Origin: Hyphobacterium indicum
GTDB taxonomy: Bacteria > Pseudomonadota > Alphaproteobacteria > Caulobacterales > Maricaulaceae
Reading direction: 5' to 3'
DNA: 64,000 bases
Assembly: GCF_003129605.1 (NCBI RefSeq)
Contig: NZ_QBDX01000004.1
Location: 124,001-188,000, forward strand
Shown here: positions 36,641 to 44,409 of the stretch, in pieces
Layout of the letters: the number at the start of each line of letters is the position of its first letter
Numbering within the stretch: the stretch's first letter is position 1
Program-made: the position numbers and the translations under genes
Notes under the pieces: model-generated
What the model was told of the DNA's origin: nothing
Database searches by the model: none
The model's input: the letters and a program-made list of their open reading frames with translations, nothing else

Positions 36641-37201
36641 ATGTTGCGTTTACTGGCCCTCGCCCTGCTGGCCGCTCCCGCCGCTCATGCTGGAGACTGG
36701 CGCGTCGATGCCGATGCCAGCTCGATGACGTTCGAAACCGAAGCCTTTGGCGCACCCGTCACGGGCGAAATCGGCGAATTTGAAGCCGATATCCACCTTG
36801 ACCCAGATGCGCCGGAAACCGGGCGGATCGAAGCGCGCGTGGGCGTCGCATCGGTTGACGCCGGGTCGAGCCAGTTTAACGACCCGCTGCAAAGCGATGC
36901 GGGCTTCGCGCCGGATTCGCACCCCTATGCCCGCTTTGTTTCAGAGCAGGTCACCGAGATCATGGACTGCGAAGCCGGAAATGGCGCGCGCTGTTACACC
37001 GCCGAGGGCGACCTCATGCTGAAGGGCGAGACACGGCCCGCCACGCTTCATTTCCGCCTGGCGGTCGTGGAGGACCGCGCCATTGCCGACGGAGAGCTGG
37101 CCATTGACCGGCGTGACTTCGGTATCGGTGGCGCCTCCTGGGGCGACACCGGCGCAGAGGTGACGGTCCGCATCCATATTGAAGCCATATCGGCAGACTA
37201 G
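36641..37201 (+). CDS. YceI family periplasmic protein
   Basis: The 186-residue protein has a cleavable signal peptide (ending AHAGDW) instead of a lipobox. A YceI barrel follows with ADASSMTFETEAFGAPV, SHPYARFVSEQ and GDLMLKGETRPATLHF. It is the second YceI of the cassette. The two copies are diverged, one anchored and one soluble, which suggests they act in series with the cytochrome. Confidence 0.88.
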   Translation: MLRLLALALLAAPAAHAGDWRVDADASSMTFETEAFGAPVTGEIGEFEADIHLDPDAPETGRIEARVGVASVDAGSSQFNDPLQSDAGFAPDSHPYARFVSEQVTEIMDCEAGNGARCYTAEGDLMLKGETRPATLHFRLAVVEDRAIADGELAIDRRDFGIGGASWGDTGAEVTVRIHIEAISAD

Positions 37202-37238
37202 ACTTGCCCGTACCGCGTTAGCGGCGCTAGCTGCATCC

Positions 37239-38192
37239 ATGACCGCGCCTGTATTATCCGGAGAGGATCCCGCTGCCATTCGCGCAGCCGCCAGCCTGTT
37301 GCGGGACGGCGGGCTCGTCGCCATGCCCACCGAGACCGTCTATGGCCTCGCCGCAGATGCCACCAGCGGCGCTGCCGTCGCGGCGCTCTATGCCGCCAAG
37401 GGGCGCCCGAAATTCAATCCGCTGATTGCCCACGTCACCGGAACCGGCATGGCCGAAGCGCTGGCCGTCTTCACCCCGCTGGCGCGCAAGCTCGCGGCGG
37501 CCTTCTGGCCCGGCCCGCTGACCCTGGTTTTGCCGCGCACAACAGACTGCCCGGTCAGCGAGCTGGCCTGCGCCGGGCTGGAGACCCTGGCCGTGCGGGC
37601 GCCCGCTCATCCCGTGGCGCAAGCGCTGATTCAGGCATTCGGCGGTCCGCTCGTCGCCCCCAGCGCCAATCCGTCCGGCGGCGTCAGCCCCACACAGGCC
37701 GGGCATGTCGCCGCGGGTCTGGGTGAACGCATCGGCCTGATCCTGGATGGCGGCCCCTGCCGGGTCGGGGTCGAATCAACGGTGATCGGTTTTGACGGCA
37801 ACACACCGCTTCTTTTGCGGAAGGGCGGGCTGGCACGCGAAGCCATCGAGGCCATCACCGGCCCGCTTTCCGCACCGGATGCCGCCTCGCCGAAAGCCTC
37901 CCCGGGCATGCTGCAAAGCCATTACGCGCCGCGCGCCCGCCTCCGCCTGAATGCCGTCGCGCCGGAAAAAGGGGAAGCCTTTCTCGGATTTGGCACCAGC
38001 AAAATCGCGGACCGCAACCTGTCGCCTGACGGCGATCTGCAGGAAGCCGCCGCCAATCTGTTCGCTTTCCTGCGGGAACTGGATGCCGGCGCTGTTGCCG
38101 GCATTGCCGTCGCGCCGATTCCCGATGAAGGTCTGGGCGAAGCCATCAATGACCGCCTGCAACGCGCCGCCGCGCCGAGAGACATCGCATGA
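37239..38192 (+). CDS. Threonylcarbamoyl-AMP synthase, Sua5 type
   Basis: The 317-residue enzyme makes threonylcarbamoyl-AMP from threonine, bicarbonate and ATP for the t6A modification of ANN-decoding tRNAs. The YrdC domain is complete: LVAMPTETVYGLAADA, AKGRPKFNPLIAHV, FWPGPLTLVL, VRAPAHPVAQ and APSANPSGGVSPT. A C-terminal Sua5 domain follows (ASPGMLQSHYAPRA linker), so it is the long form. The start at 37239 avoids overlap with yceI. The stop overlaps the next gene by ATGA. Confidence 0.93.
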   Translation: MTAPVLSGEDPAAIRAAASLLRDGGLVAMPTETVYGLAADATSGAAVAALYAAKGRPKFNPLIAHVTGTGMAEALAVFTPLARKLAAAFWPGPLTLVLPRTTDCPVSELACAGLETLAVRAPAHPVAQALIQAFGGPLVAPSANPSGGVSPTQAGHVAAGLGERIGLILDGGPCRVGVESTVIGFDGNTPLLLRKGGLAREAIEAITGPLSAPDAASPKASPGMLQSHYAPRARLRLNAVAPEKGEAFLGFGTSKIADRNLSPDGDLQEAAANLFAFLRELDAGAVAGIAVAPIPDEGLGEAINDRLQRAAAPRDIA

Positions 38193-39595
38193 TCACCGGA
38201 CAAACCCTTGATGCCCTGAAATCTGCCCTCGGCCCGAAGGGCTGGAGCACGGACCCGGAGGATATGGCAGCGCATACGCGCGACTGGCGCGGGCGCTGGC
38301 AGGGCGAAACGCCAATCCTGCTGAAACCGGCCAGCACGGCCGAGACTGCCGAAGCGGTCCGGATCTGCGCGGAGGCCGGAACCGCTATCACCCCTCAGGG
38401 CGGGAATACCGGACTGGTCGGCGGGTCGATTCCGCAGGGCGAGGTGCTGATTTCGATGGCACGCATGAAACAGGTTCGGGAGGTCGATACCGCAAACGAT
38501 TCCCTCACCGTCGAGGCCGGCTGTATTCTGGAAACCGTCCAGACGCTGGCAGCGGAAAATGACCGCCTGTTTCCGCTCAGCCTCGGCTCGCAAGGGTCAG
38601 CCACGATTGGCGGGCTGATCTCGACCAATGCCGGCGGCGTCCATGTCTTGCGCTATGGCATGATGCGCGATCTGGTCCTCGGCATTGAAGCGGTCCTGCC
38701 CGATGGCCGGATCTGGAATGGCTTGCGCGGATTGCGCAAGGACAATTCCGGTTATGATCTCAAACAGATCTTTATCGGCGCAGAAGGCACGCTGGGGATT
38801 GTCACGGCGGCCACGCTGAAACTTTTCCCGCGCCCGTCTGAAATGACGGTCGCCTTTGCCGGCATTCCCTCACCGTCGGCAGCCGTTGAGCTCCTCGGCA
38901 TCGCCAAGGCCGCCTCCGGCGGAACGCTGTCGGCGCTGGAAATCATTCCGCGCAATGCGCTTGATCTGGTGCTCAGACACATACCCGGCAGCCGCGACCC
39001 TCTGGCCGCTTCCCACCCCTGGTATGTCCTGCTGGAAATCGGCGCGGGCCGGATGGGTGAGGGCCGCGCTGCCATGGAAGCGGCGCTGGAGACCGGTCTG
39101 GAACGCGGCCTGGTCGAAGACGCCGTCATTGCCGAAAGCGAAGCGCAGGCGCAGGCCCTGTGGCAATTGCGCGAACCCATTGCGGAAGCCGAAAAAGCCC
39201 ATGGCAAGGCAGCCAAGCATGACGTGTCCATCCCGGTCTCGAAAATCGCCGCCTTTATCGCCGACGGCACACGTGTAGCAGAGCGCATGCTGGACAGCGC
39301 CGAGGTCATCGCTTTCGGCCATGTTGGCGACGGCAATGTCCATTTCAATGTCATGCAGAAGGCCGAAGGGGCCGGCGAGGACTTCGTCGCTGCCTGCCGT
39401 CCGGTGACCGAAGCCATCTATGATCTCGTCCAGACCTATGGTGGCTCCATCGCCGCCGAACACGGCGTGGGAACACTGAAAAGCGGCGATCTGGCCCGCC
39501 ACCGCCCGCTGGAGGTCGAGATGATGAAATCCATCAAATCCGCCCTCGATCCACGCGGGATCATGAATCCCCGCGTCCTCATTCCGAACGGCTGA
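38189..39595 (+). CDS. FAD-binding oxidoreductase, GlcD/D-2-hydroxy-acid dehydrogenase type
   Basis: The 468-residue protein has an N-terminal PCMH-type FAD domain (TPQGGNTGLVGGSIP, GSQGSATIGGLISTNAGG, GAEGTLGIVTAATL). The C-terminal FAD-oxidase domain has the AFGHVGDGNVHFNV metal/substrate motif and AAEHGVGTLKS. This is the family of D-lactate, glycolate and D-2-hydroxyglutarate dehydrogenases; the sequence alone does not decide the substrate. It is translationally coupled to the Sua5 gene. Confidence 0.9.
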   Translation: MITGQTLDALKSALGPKGWSTDPEDMAAHTRDWRGRWQGETPILLKPASTAETAEAVRICAEAGTAITPQGGNTGLVGGSIPQGEVLISMARMKQVREVDTANDSLTVEAGCILETVQTLAAENDRLFPLSLGSQGSATIGGLISTNAGGVHVLRYGMMRDLVLGIEAVLPDGRIWNGLRGLRKDNSGYDLKQIFIGAEGTLGIVTAATLKLFPRPSEMTVAFAGIPSPSAAVELLGIAKAASGGTLSALEIIPRNALDLVLRHIPGSRDPLAASHPWYVLLEIGAGRMGEGRAAMEAALETGLERGLVEDAVIAESEAQAQALWQLREPIAEAEKAHGKAAKHDVSIPVSKIAAFIADGTRVAERMLDSAEVIAFGHVGDGNVHFNVMQKAEGAGEDFVAACRPVTEAIYDLVQTYGGSIAAEHGVGTLKSGDLARHRPLEVEMMKSIKSALDPRGIMNPRVLIPNG

Positions 39596-39653
39596 GACAC
39601 GGCCCTTTAAACCCGCGCCGCATCAGCCTAAATCTTCGATCAAGGAGATTGCC

Positions 39654-40445
39654 ATGCTTGTTTTACTATCGCCCGCAAAGCTGATGAATTTCGACGACGT
39701 CCCGGCCCCGGACGTCACGCAGCCGGAACTCATGGACCGGGCGGCCACGCTGTCAAAGACCACACGCAATCTGACGCGGGCACAGATCCAGCAGATGATG
39801 GGCCTGTCGGATGATCTGGCGCAGCTCAATTACGAACGTTTCAAGGCTTTCGACCCCGAAAACAGGAGCGGCAAGCCGGCCATTCTGACCTTTGCCGGGG
39901 ACGTCTATCGCGGGCTCGAGGCCCCGGACCTCTCGCAGGAGGATCTTGTCTGGGCGCAGGATCATGTCCGCATTCTGTCGGGCTTATACGGCATTTTGCG
40001 TCCGCTGGACCGTATCCAGCCCTATCGCCTGGAAATGGGCACGAAAGTTCACACACGGCGCGGCGAGACGCTCTATGATTACTGGGGTAGCGACATTGCC
40101 GGGGTGCTCAATACTGCGCTGGGCCGGACACCTACGCGCACCATCATCAATCTGGCCTCGAACGAATATTTCAGGGCGGTCGATAAAAAGACGCTGAACG
40201 CCGATATTATCGACGTCGCCTTCAAGGAAGAAAAGGACGGCAAGTCACGGCCGCTCTTCATGTTCACCAAGCAGGCGCGCGGCAAGATGGCGCGCTGGAT
40301 CATCGACAACCGGATCGACGACCCGCAACGCCTGAGTGCCTTCGATATCGATGGCTACCGCTTCGACAAAGCCGCTTCCACAAAAGGAAAGCTGGAGTTT
40401 TCGCGGCCACAGCCTGCGCCCAAGGCTGCAAGGAAAGCGGCCTGA
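39654..40445 (+). CDS. yaaA: YaaA peroxide-stress protein
   Basis: The 263-residue protein shows the YaaA signature from the first residues (MLVLLSPAKLMNFD), with FAGDVYRGLEA, RILSGLYGILRPLD, YRLEMGTK and INLASNEYF. YaaA lowers intracellular iron damage during hydrogen peroxide stress and binds DNA. AAGGAG lies 8 bp upstream of the start. An Ala/Lys-rich tail at the C-terminus is an extension beyond the family core. Confidence 0.93.
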   Translation: MLVLLSPAKLMNFDDVPAPDVTQPELMDRAATLSKTTRNLTRAQIQQMMGLSDDLAQLNYERFKAFDPENRSGKPAILTFAGDVYRGLEAPDLSQEDLVWAQDHVRILSGLYGILRPLDRIQPYRLEMGTKVHTRRGETLYDYWGSDIAGVLNTALGRTPTRTIINLASNEYFRAVDKKTLNADIIDVAFKEEKDGKSRPLFMFTKQARGKMARWIIDNRIDDPQRLSAFDIDGYRFDKAASTKGKLEFSRPQPAPKAARKAA

Positions 40446-40496
40446 TCCCTGAATCTTGAAATGGTGCGATGCAACAAGTCCTGCTAAGGGCAGTGT

Positions 40497-41297
40497 ATGA
40501 GCACGATTCAGACAGACCTGTCCGGACAGACCGCGATCATTACCGGATCCACCAGCGGCATTGGCGCGGCCCTGGCCGAAGGCCTCGCCGCCTGTGGCGC
40601 CAACATCATCCTCAATGGCCTGGGTGATACGGCCGACATCGAAGCCCTGCGGGCGCAGATGGCCGCCACACATGGCGTCGAGGTCCGCTATCACCCGGCC
40701 AACATGCTCAAGACGGACGAAATTGCGGATCTGATCGGATTTGCCGGCACCGAATTCGGCCGTCTCGACATTCTGGTCAACAATGCCGGCATCCAGCATG
40801 TCGCGAAGATCGAGGATTTTCCCGCCGGCAAGTGGGACGCGATCATCGCCATAAACCTGTCTTCCGCCTTTCATGCCATCAAGGCGGCAATTCCCGTCAT
40901 GAAAGCGCAGGGACGGGGCCGCATCCTCAACATCGCCTCGGCACACGGCCTCGTCGCCTCCCCCTTCAAATCCGCCTATGTCGCCGCCAAGCACGGCATT
41001 GTCGGCCTGACCAAGACGGTGGCGCTGGAAGTCGCGGAATGCAGCATCACGGCCAATGCCATCTGCCCGGGCTATGTCCGCACACCGCTGGTTGACGGTC
41101 AGATCGCCGACACCGCAAAGGCGCGCGGCATCAGCGAGGAAGAGGTCGTGCGTGACGTGATGCTGAAAGCCCAACCGACCAAGAAATTCGTTGAATATGA
41201 CGAGCTCGTCGGGCTGATGCTCTATCTTGCCTCGGATGCGGGCGCATCCTGCAATGGGGCCGCTTTCCCGGTCGAAGGCGGCTGGACCGCCGCTTGA
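40497..41297 (+). CDS. 3-hydroxybutyrate dehydrogenase-like SDR
   Basis: This 266-residue SDR contains ITGSTSGIGAALAEGLA, the VNNAGIQHVAKIEDFP segment characteristic of D-beta-hydroxybutyrate dehydrogenases, IASAHGLVASPFKSAYVAAKHG with the catalytic Tyr and Lys, and ICPGYVRTPLV. It would oxidise 3-hydroxybutyrate to acetoacetate with NAD, linking to PHB or ketone-body metabolism. The AT-rich hicAB patch begins after it. Confidence 0.88.
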   Translation: MSTIQTDLSGQTAIITGSTSGIGAALAEGLAACGANIILNGLGDTADIEALRAQMAATHGVEVRYHPANMLKTDEIADLIGFAGTEFGRLDILVNNAGIQHVAKIEDFPAGKWDAIIAINLSSAFHAIKAAIPVMKAQGRGRILNIASAHGLVASPFKSAYVAAKHGIVGLTKTVALEVAECSITANAICPGYVRTPLVDGQIADTAKARGISEEEVVRDVMLKAQPTKKFVEYDELVGLMLYLASDAGASCNGAAFPVEGGWTAA

Positions 41298-41477
41298 TTG
41301 ACTGCTCTGAGCGCCTTCAAACGCACGGCCTTTCCCGGATCGCTGCCGGATTTACCTATGCTCGAACTCTGCCGCCCCAACCAATCGTCTTTTGGTATTA
41401 ATCCGGGAACGGTTTTCGGAACCCCGGGTGAACAATCGCAAACCATCGAAGTCGCTCTTGTAAAAACGCTTGAATGG

Positions 41478-41491
41478 TATCATTAATGATA
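41478..41491. promoter_or_regulatory. Perfect palindrome upstream of hicAB, likely antitoxin operator
   Basis: TATCATTAATGATA is a 14-bp perfect palindrome ending 14 bp before the likely hicA start. A TTGAAT box (41470-41475) and a TAAATT box (41493-41498), 17 bp apart, flank it, so a repressor bound here would block a promoter. HicB-type antitoxins with ribbon-helix-helix tails bind such sites to autoregulate. Confidence 0.6.
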
Positions 41492-41505
41492 TTAAATTAA
41501 ACGCC

Positions 41506-41796
41506 GTGAAGCGGATAGACAAGACCCTGAACCAAATGAAATCCGCACCGGAGAACGTGCGTTTTTCAGATTTGGCGGCGGTGTGCGCACACTACTTTGG
41601 TGAGCCACGTCAGAAGGGAACCAGTCATCACGTTTACAAGACGCCATGGCCTGGCGACCCGCGTGTGAATATCCAGAAAGCCAGGAACGGGAAGGCAAAA
41701 ACCTACCAGGTGAAACAGGTGCTCGCCGCGGTCAAAAAGCTGAACGAGCAACAGAAGAAGCGAAAAGAACAACGCAGGGAGAAGGGCGATGGTTGA
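41506..41796 (+). CDS. hicA: HicA-type toxin (mRNA interferase)
   Basis: The ~96-residue protein has the HicA domain with HYFGEPRQKGTSHHVYKTPW and DPRVNIQ...KTYQVKQVLAAV. The His after GTS is the expected catalytic residue of the dsRBD-like RNase fold. A GTG start at 41506 gives the typical VKRIDKTLNQ beginning. A TTG at 41470 would run the coding frame through the promoter palindrome and was rejected. The gene overlaps the antitoxin gene by 8 bp; toxin-first order is usual for hicAB. Confidence 0.85.
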   Translation: MKRIDKTLNQMKSAPENVRFSDLAAVCAHYFGEPRQKGTSHHVYKTPWPGDPRVNIQKARNGKAKTYQVKQVLAAVKKLNEQQKKRKEQRREKGDG

Positions 41797-42115
41797 CCAT
41801 AAACAATATGCATATCGGGTCATCTGGTCCGACGAAGATGCTGAATTCGTCGGACTTTGCGCCGAGTTTCCGAGCTTGTCGCATCTGGCACCGAACCAAT
41901 CTGACGCGCTCGAAGGTATCGTCACCCTCGTCGGAGAAATTGTGGCGGATATGGCTGCGAATGGTGAAGCTGTACCGGAACCGCTAAGCGGAAAGCGGTA
42001 TAGTGGAAAATTTCAGGTTAGAGTGCCGCCCGAACAGCACCGGAACCTGGCCATTAAGGCCGCCGAACAAGGAATAAGCCTGAACAGGCTCGTTTCATCG
42101 CTTCTGACGGCGTAG
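41789..42115 (+). CDS. hicB: HicB-type antitoxin with ribbon-helix-helix tail
   Basis: The 108-residue protein has a partial RNase H-like HicB domain (YAYRVIWSDEDAEFVGLCAE, then SLSHLAPNQSDALEGI). The C-terminal DNA-binding part contains GKFQVRVPPEQHRNLAIKAAEQG, followed by SLNRLVSSLL, the ribbon-helix-helix pattern. It should neutralise HicA and repress the operon. Base composition is visibly lower in GC than the flanking genes, consistent with horizontal acquisition. Confidence 0.87.
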   Translation: MVDHKQYAYRVIWSDEDAEFVGLCAEFPSLSHLAPNQSDALEGIVTLVGEIVADMAANGEAVPEPLSGKRYSGKFQVRVPPEQHRNLAIKAAEQGISLNRLVSSLLTA

Positions 42116-42133
42116 TCGACTCAATTCACAGGC

Positions 42134-42736
42134 TTAAGCCGCGGCCACGTTCAGCGTTCCATCAGGCGCGGGCGCCGCCATTTCCAGTAGCATTTGAGGG
42201 TCGGCTTCGGGATCGAGCCAGACTTTCTGTGCCTCACCCTCCAGTATTACCGGCATCCGGTCATGATAATCGGCGGTTTCGGCATTCGGCGTGGTCGTCA
42301 GCACCGTAAAGGTCAGCTGCTTCTGGCCATCGCCGCGATTCCGCGCCTCCCACAGGCCGGCAAAAATCAGAAGTGAGCCATCGGTTTTCGAAAACCGCCA
42401 TTTGGTTTTCGCGCCCGGCTTGCCGCTCCATTCATAGAACGCCATGGCCGGGACAAGCGCCCGCTTGCGCCTGAAGGCGGAGCGGAACATCGGCTTGTCC
42501 GCCACGGTCTCGGCCCGCGCATTGAACATGGGCCGGGCCGGCTTTTCCGTCATCCAGGACGGCTCCAGCCCCCAGCGCATCAGCACGACTTTGGTCCGAC
42601 CATCCTGACCAACGGCAATGACGGGGCCGGTGTCGCCGGGTGAAAAATCCGCATCCCGCACAAAGTCCGGAACCTCCAGCCCCAGCATCTCGCTCAGCGT
42701 CTTTGGGTCGACCTCTATGTCATAGCGTCCGCACAT
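42134..42736 (-). CDS. SOS-response-associated peptidase family (SRAP/YedK) protein
   Basis: This 200-residue protein has Cys2 exposed after Met removal (MCGRYD), the nucleophile that crosslinks to abasic sites in single-stranded DNA. Other conserved residues are in WGLEPSW, MFNARAET, ALVPAMAFYEW (catalytic Glu) and DYHDRMPVIL (His). YedK/HMCES proteins shield abasic sites during replication. The start at 42736 is fixed by the need for Cys at position 2; the longer frame from 42751 would block it. Confidence 0.93.
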   Translation of the reverse strand: MCGRYDIEVDPKTLSEMLGLEVPDFVRDADFSPGDTGPVIAVGQDGRTKVVLMRWGLEPSWMTEKPARPMFNARAETVADKPMFRSAFRRKRALVPAMAFYEWSGKPGAKTKWRFSKTDGSLLIFAGLWEARNRGDGQKQLTFTVLTTTPNAETADYHDRMPVILEGEAQKVWLDPEADPQMLLEMAAPAPDGTLNVAAA

Positions 42737-42800
42737 GGGGTGTTCCCGCATCGATTCCGGTCTAGCTTGGCGCGGGAAGTTCCAGCGTCAAGGACCGGAT

Positions 42801-43190
42801 ATGAGCGAGAAAAGACGGCCTCTGGCATGCGTGGGCGTGGTCTGCCGCCGCGGTGACGAAGTCCTGCTCGTCAGGCGCGGGCGCGAGCCATTGAAAGGCA
42901 AATGGTCCATCCCTGGCGGCAAGATGGAATTCGGGGAGACGGCGAAAGAGGCCGCCTTGCGCGAGTTGCAGGAGGAGACCGGCATCACCGCCCGCATCAC
43001 GCGGCTGATTGATGTCGTCGATTCCATTATGGAAGATCAGCATTACGTGCTGATCGATTTCGAGGCCGAATGGATCAGCGGCGAACCGGTGGCGGCAGAT
43101 GATGCAGAGGCGGCGGAATTCGTTCCCGTGAAAGAAGCGCTTCAACGTGTCAGCTGGGATCGCACCCGCAAGGTGATCACGCCCGCCTAG
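42801..43190 (+). CDS. NUDIX hydrolase
   Basis: The 129-residue protein has a complete Nudix box starting GGKMEFGETAKEAALRE and ending LQEETGI. The core begins with ACVGVVCRRGDEVLLVRRG. Such enzymes hydrolyse nucleoside diphosphates linked to another moiety, for example ADP-ribose or oxidised nucleotides. The substrate is not evident. AAGGA precedes the ATG. It is followed by the TIGR02301-type gene, a conserved pairing in alphaproteobacteria. Confidence 0.92.
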   Translation: MSEKRRPLACVGVVCRRGDEVLLVRRGREPLKGKWSIPGGKMEFGETAKEAALRELQEETGITARITRLIDVVDSIMEDQHYVLIDFEAEWISGEPVAADDAEAAEFVPVKEALQRVSWDRTRKVITPA

Positions 43191-43222
43191 ACCTCGCCGC
43201 AATCCTTTGCCAAAGAGAATTC

Positions 43223-43645
43223 ATGCGCTGGATCTTGATCCTCTTTCTGACATTTACGCCACCGGTTTTTGCGCAGCAAAAGCCGGGCATTGCCGTGGCC
43301 AATGAAGCCGCTCAGGACACCGAAGCCAGCGCTGATCCGTTCCGCGATCCCGGCCGCACCCTGCCCTATCTCGCCTATACGCTGGGGCAATTGCACTATC
43401 TGGCCTACGCCTGTGAGGGCGATGACACGCAGGAATGGCGCAACCGTATGATCGAACTCCTGCGACTGGAAGCGCCGCTCAGCGGCTATCGCCGCGAACG
43501 CCTGATCGACGCCTTCAATGACGGCTATCAGGTCGAACAGCAGGCGCGCATCCGTTGCGGTGTGGAAGCAGAGGCGGAACGGCGCAATCTGGCCCGCCGC
43601 GGCGCGCAGATGAGCCAGGCCCTGCTCAACGAAGTGCTGGATTAG
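43223..43645 (+). CDS. TIGR02301 family exported protein
   Basis: The 140-residue protein has a signal peptide (MRWILILFLTFTPPVFAQ), then the family core LPYLAYTLGQLHYLAYACEG, WRNRMIELLRLEAP and ALIDAF-like RLIDAFNDGYQ with two conserved Cys residues. The family is confined to alphaproteobacteria and its function is unknown. Its frequent location next to a NUDIX gene is repeated here. Confidence 0.82.
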   Translation: MRWILILFLTFTPPVFAQQKPGIAVANEAAQDTEASADPFRDPGRTLPYLAYTLGQLHYLAYACEGDDTQEWRNRMIELLRLEAPLSGYRRERLIDAFNDGYQVEQQARIRCGVEAEAERRNLARRGAQMSQALLNEVLD

Positions 43646-44409
43646 CCGTAATAGTCACCCTCGGCGGCCCGCAGCTTGGATTCCTCCTTGTGTGGCGGGA
43701 AGACTTCCAGCTTCACATGCTGGCGGCGATTGGTTGAAATCACGAAGAAGCGCTTCTCCGGGTAGTCCATCTTGCATTCCAGCATTGCCGAGGTGATCAG
43801 GTCCACATTCTTGGGATCATCATCGGACATGCCGAAACTGTGGGGCAGGTCCCGGCCATAGCCATCCAGCCCGCGTTCGACACACATGCGGATCGCCTTG
43901 CGCTTCAGGCCGGCTGTCGTCAGATGCGCGCCAAGCTCGGTCCGCACCTCGGGATTGGACACTCCGAAGACCGCTACATAGAGCGGTTCCTCGGGTAGCT
44001 CTCCCGCCTCCTTCAGGATCGCAATGCCCTGCTTGATCGTATCGGCGGAATGCTGGCGCGCCGTCACGAAGGCAACGGGCCGCTTTCTCAGCACGGCGTA
44101 ACGGAAAATGTCCCAGGACGGGCCTTTCCAGCCCTCCCCGGCCTTGAGCGCGCGGCGGATATCGCGGTGGAGATATTCCTCGCCATTGCGGTCCTTGCCA
44201 TCGGCAAATTCACGAAAGGCGCGCTCCGGCGGCGCGGCCCAGTCTTCCCAATCCCCCGCCACGCCAAGATAGGCGCGTATGCCCTCGAATTCGCGCTGCG
44301 ACATCGACATTTCTTCGCCGGTGACGGTGTTCAGCAAATGCACCTTGGTCGGCAGGTGCAGGATGTTTTCGTCGATATCGAAGAAGTAAAAGCTCGTCCG
44401 CTCCGTCAT
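43642..44409 (-). CDS. HAD-like hydrolase family protein of unknown substrate
   Basis: The 255-residue protein has HAD-type motifs: FFDIDENIL near the N-terminus (DxD), FVTARQHS as motif II, a central basic segment (GLKRKAIRMC) and GMSDDDPKNVDLI resembling motif IV. It would be a phosphatase or phosphotransferase. The C-terminal part is basic and unlike standard HADs. Its start overlaps the dihydroorotase stop by 1 bp (TGATG), and its 3' end overlaps the convergent TIGR02301 gene by 4 bp. Confidence 0.65.
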   Translation of the reverse strand: MTERTSFYFFDIDENILHLPTKVHLLNTVTGEEMSMSQREFEGIRAYLGVAGDWEDWAAPPERAFREFADGKDRNGEEYLHRDIRRALKAGEGWKGPSWDIFRYAVLRKRPVAFVTARQHSADTIKQGIAILKEAGELPEEPLYVAVFGVSNPEVRTELGAHLTTAGLKRKAIRMCVERGLDGYGRDLPHSFGMSDDDPKNVDLITSAMLECKMDYPEKRFFVISTNRRQHVKLEVFPPHKEESKLRAAEGDYYG

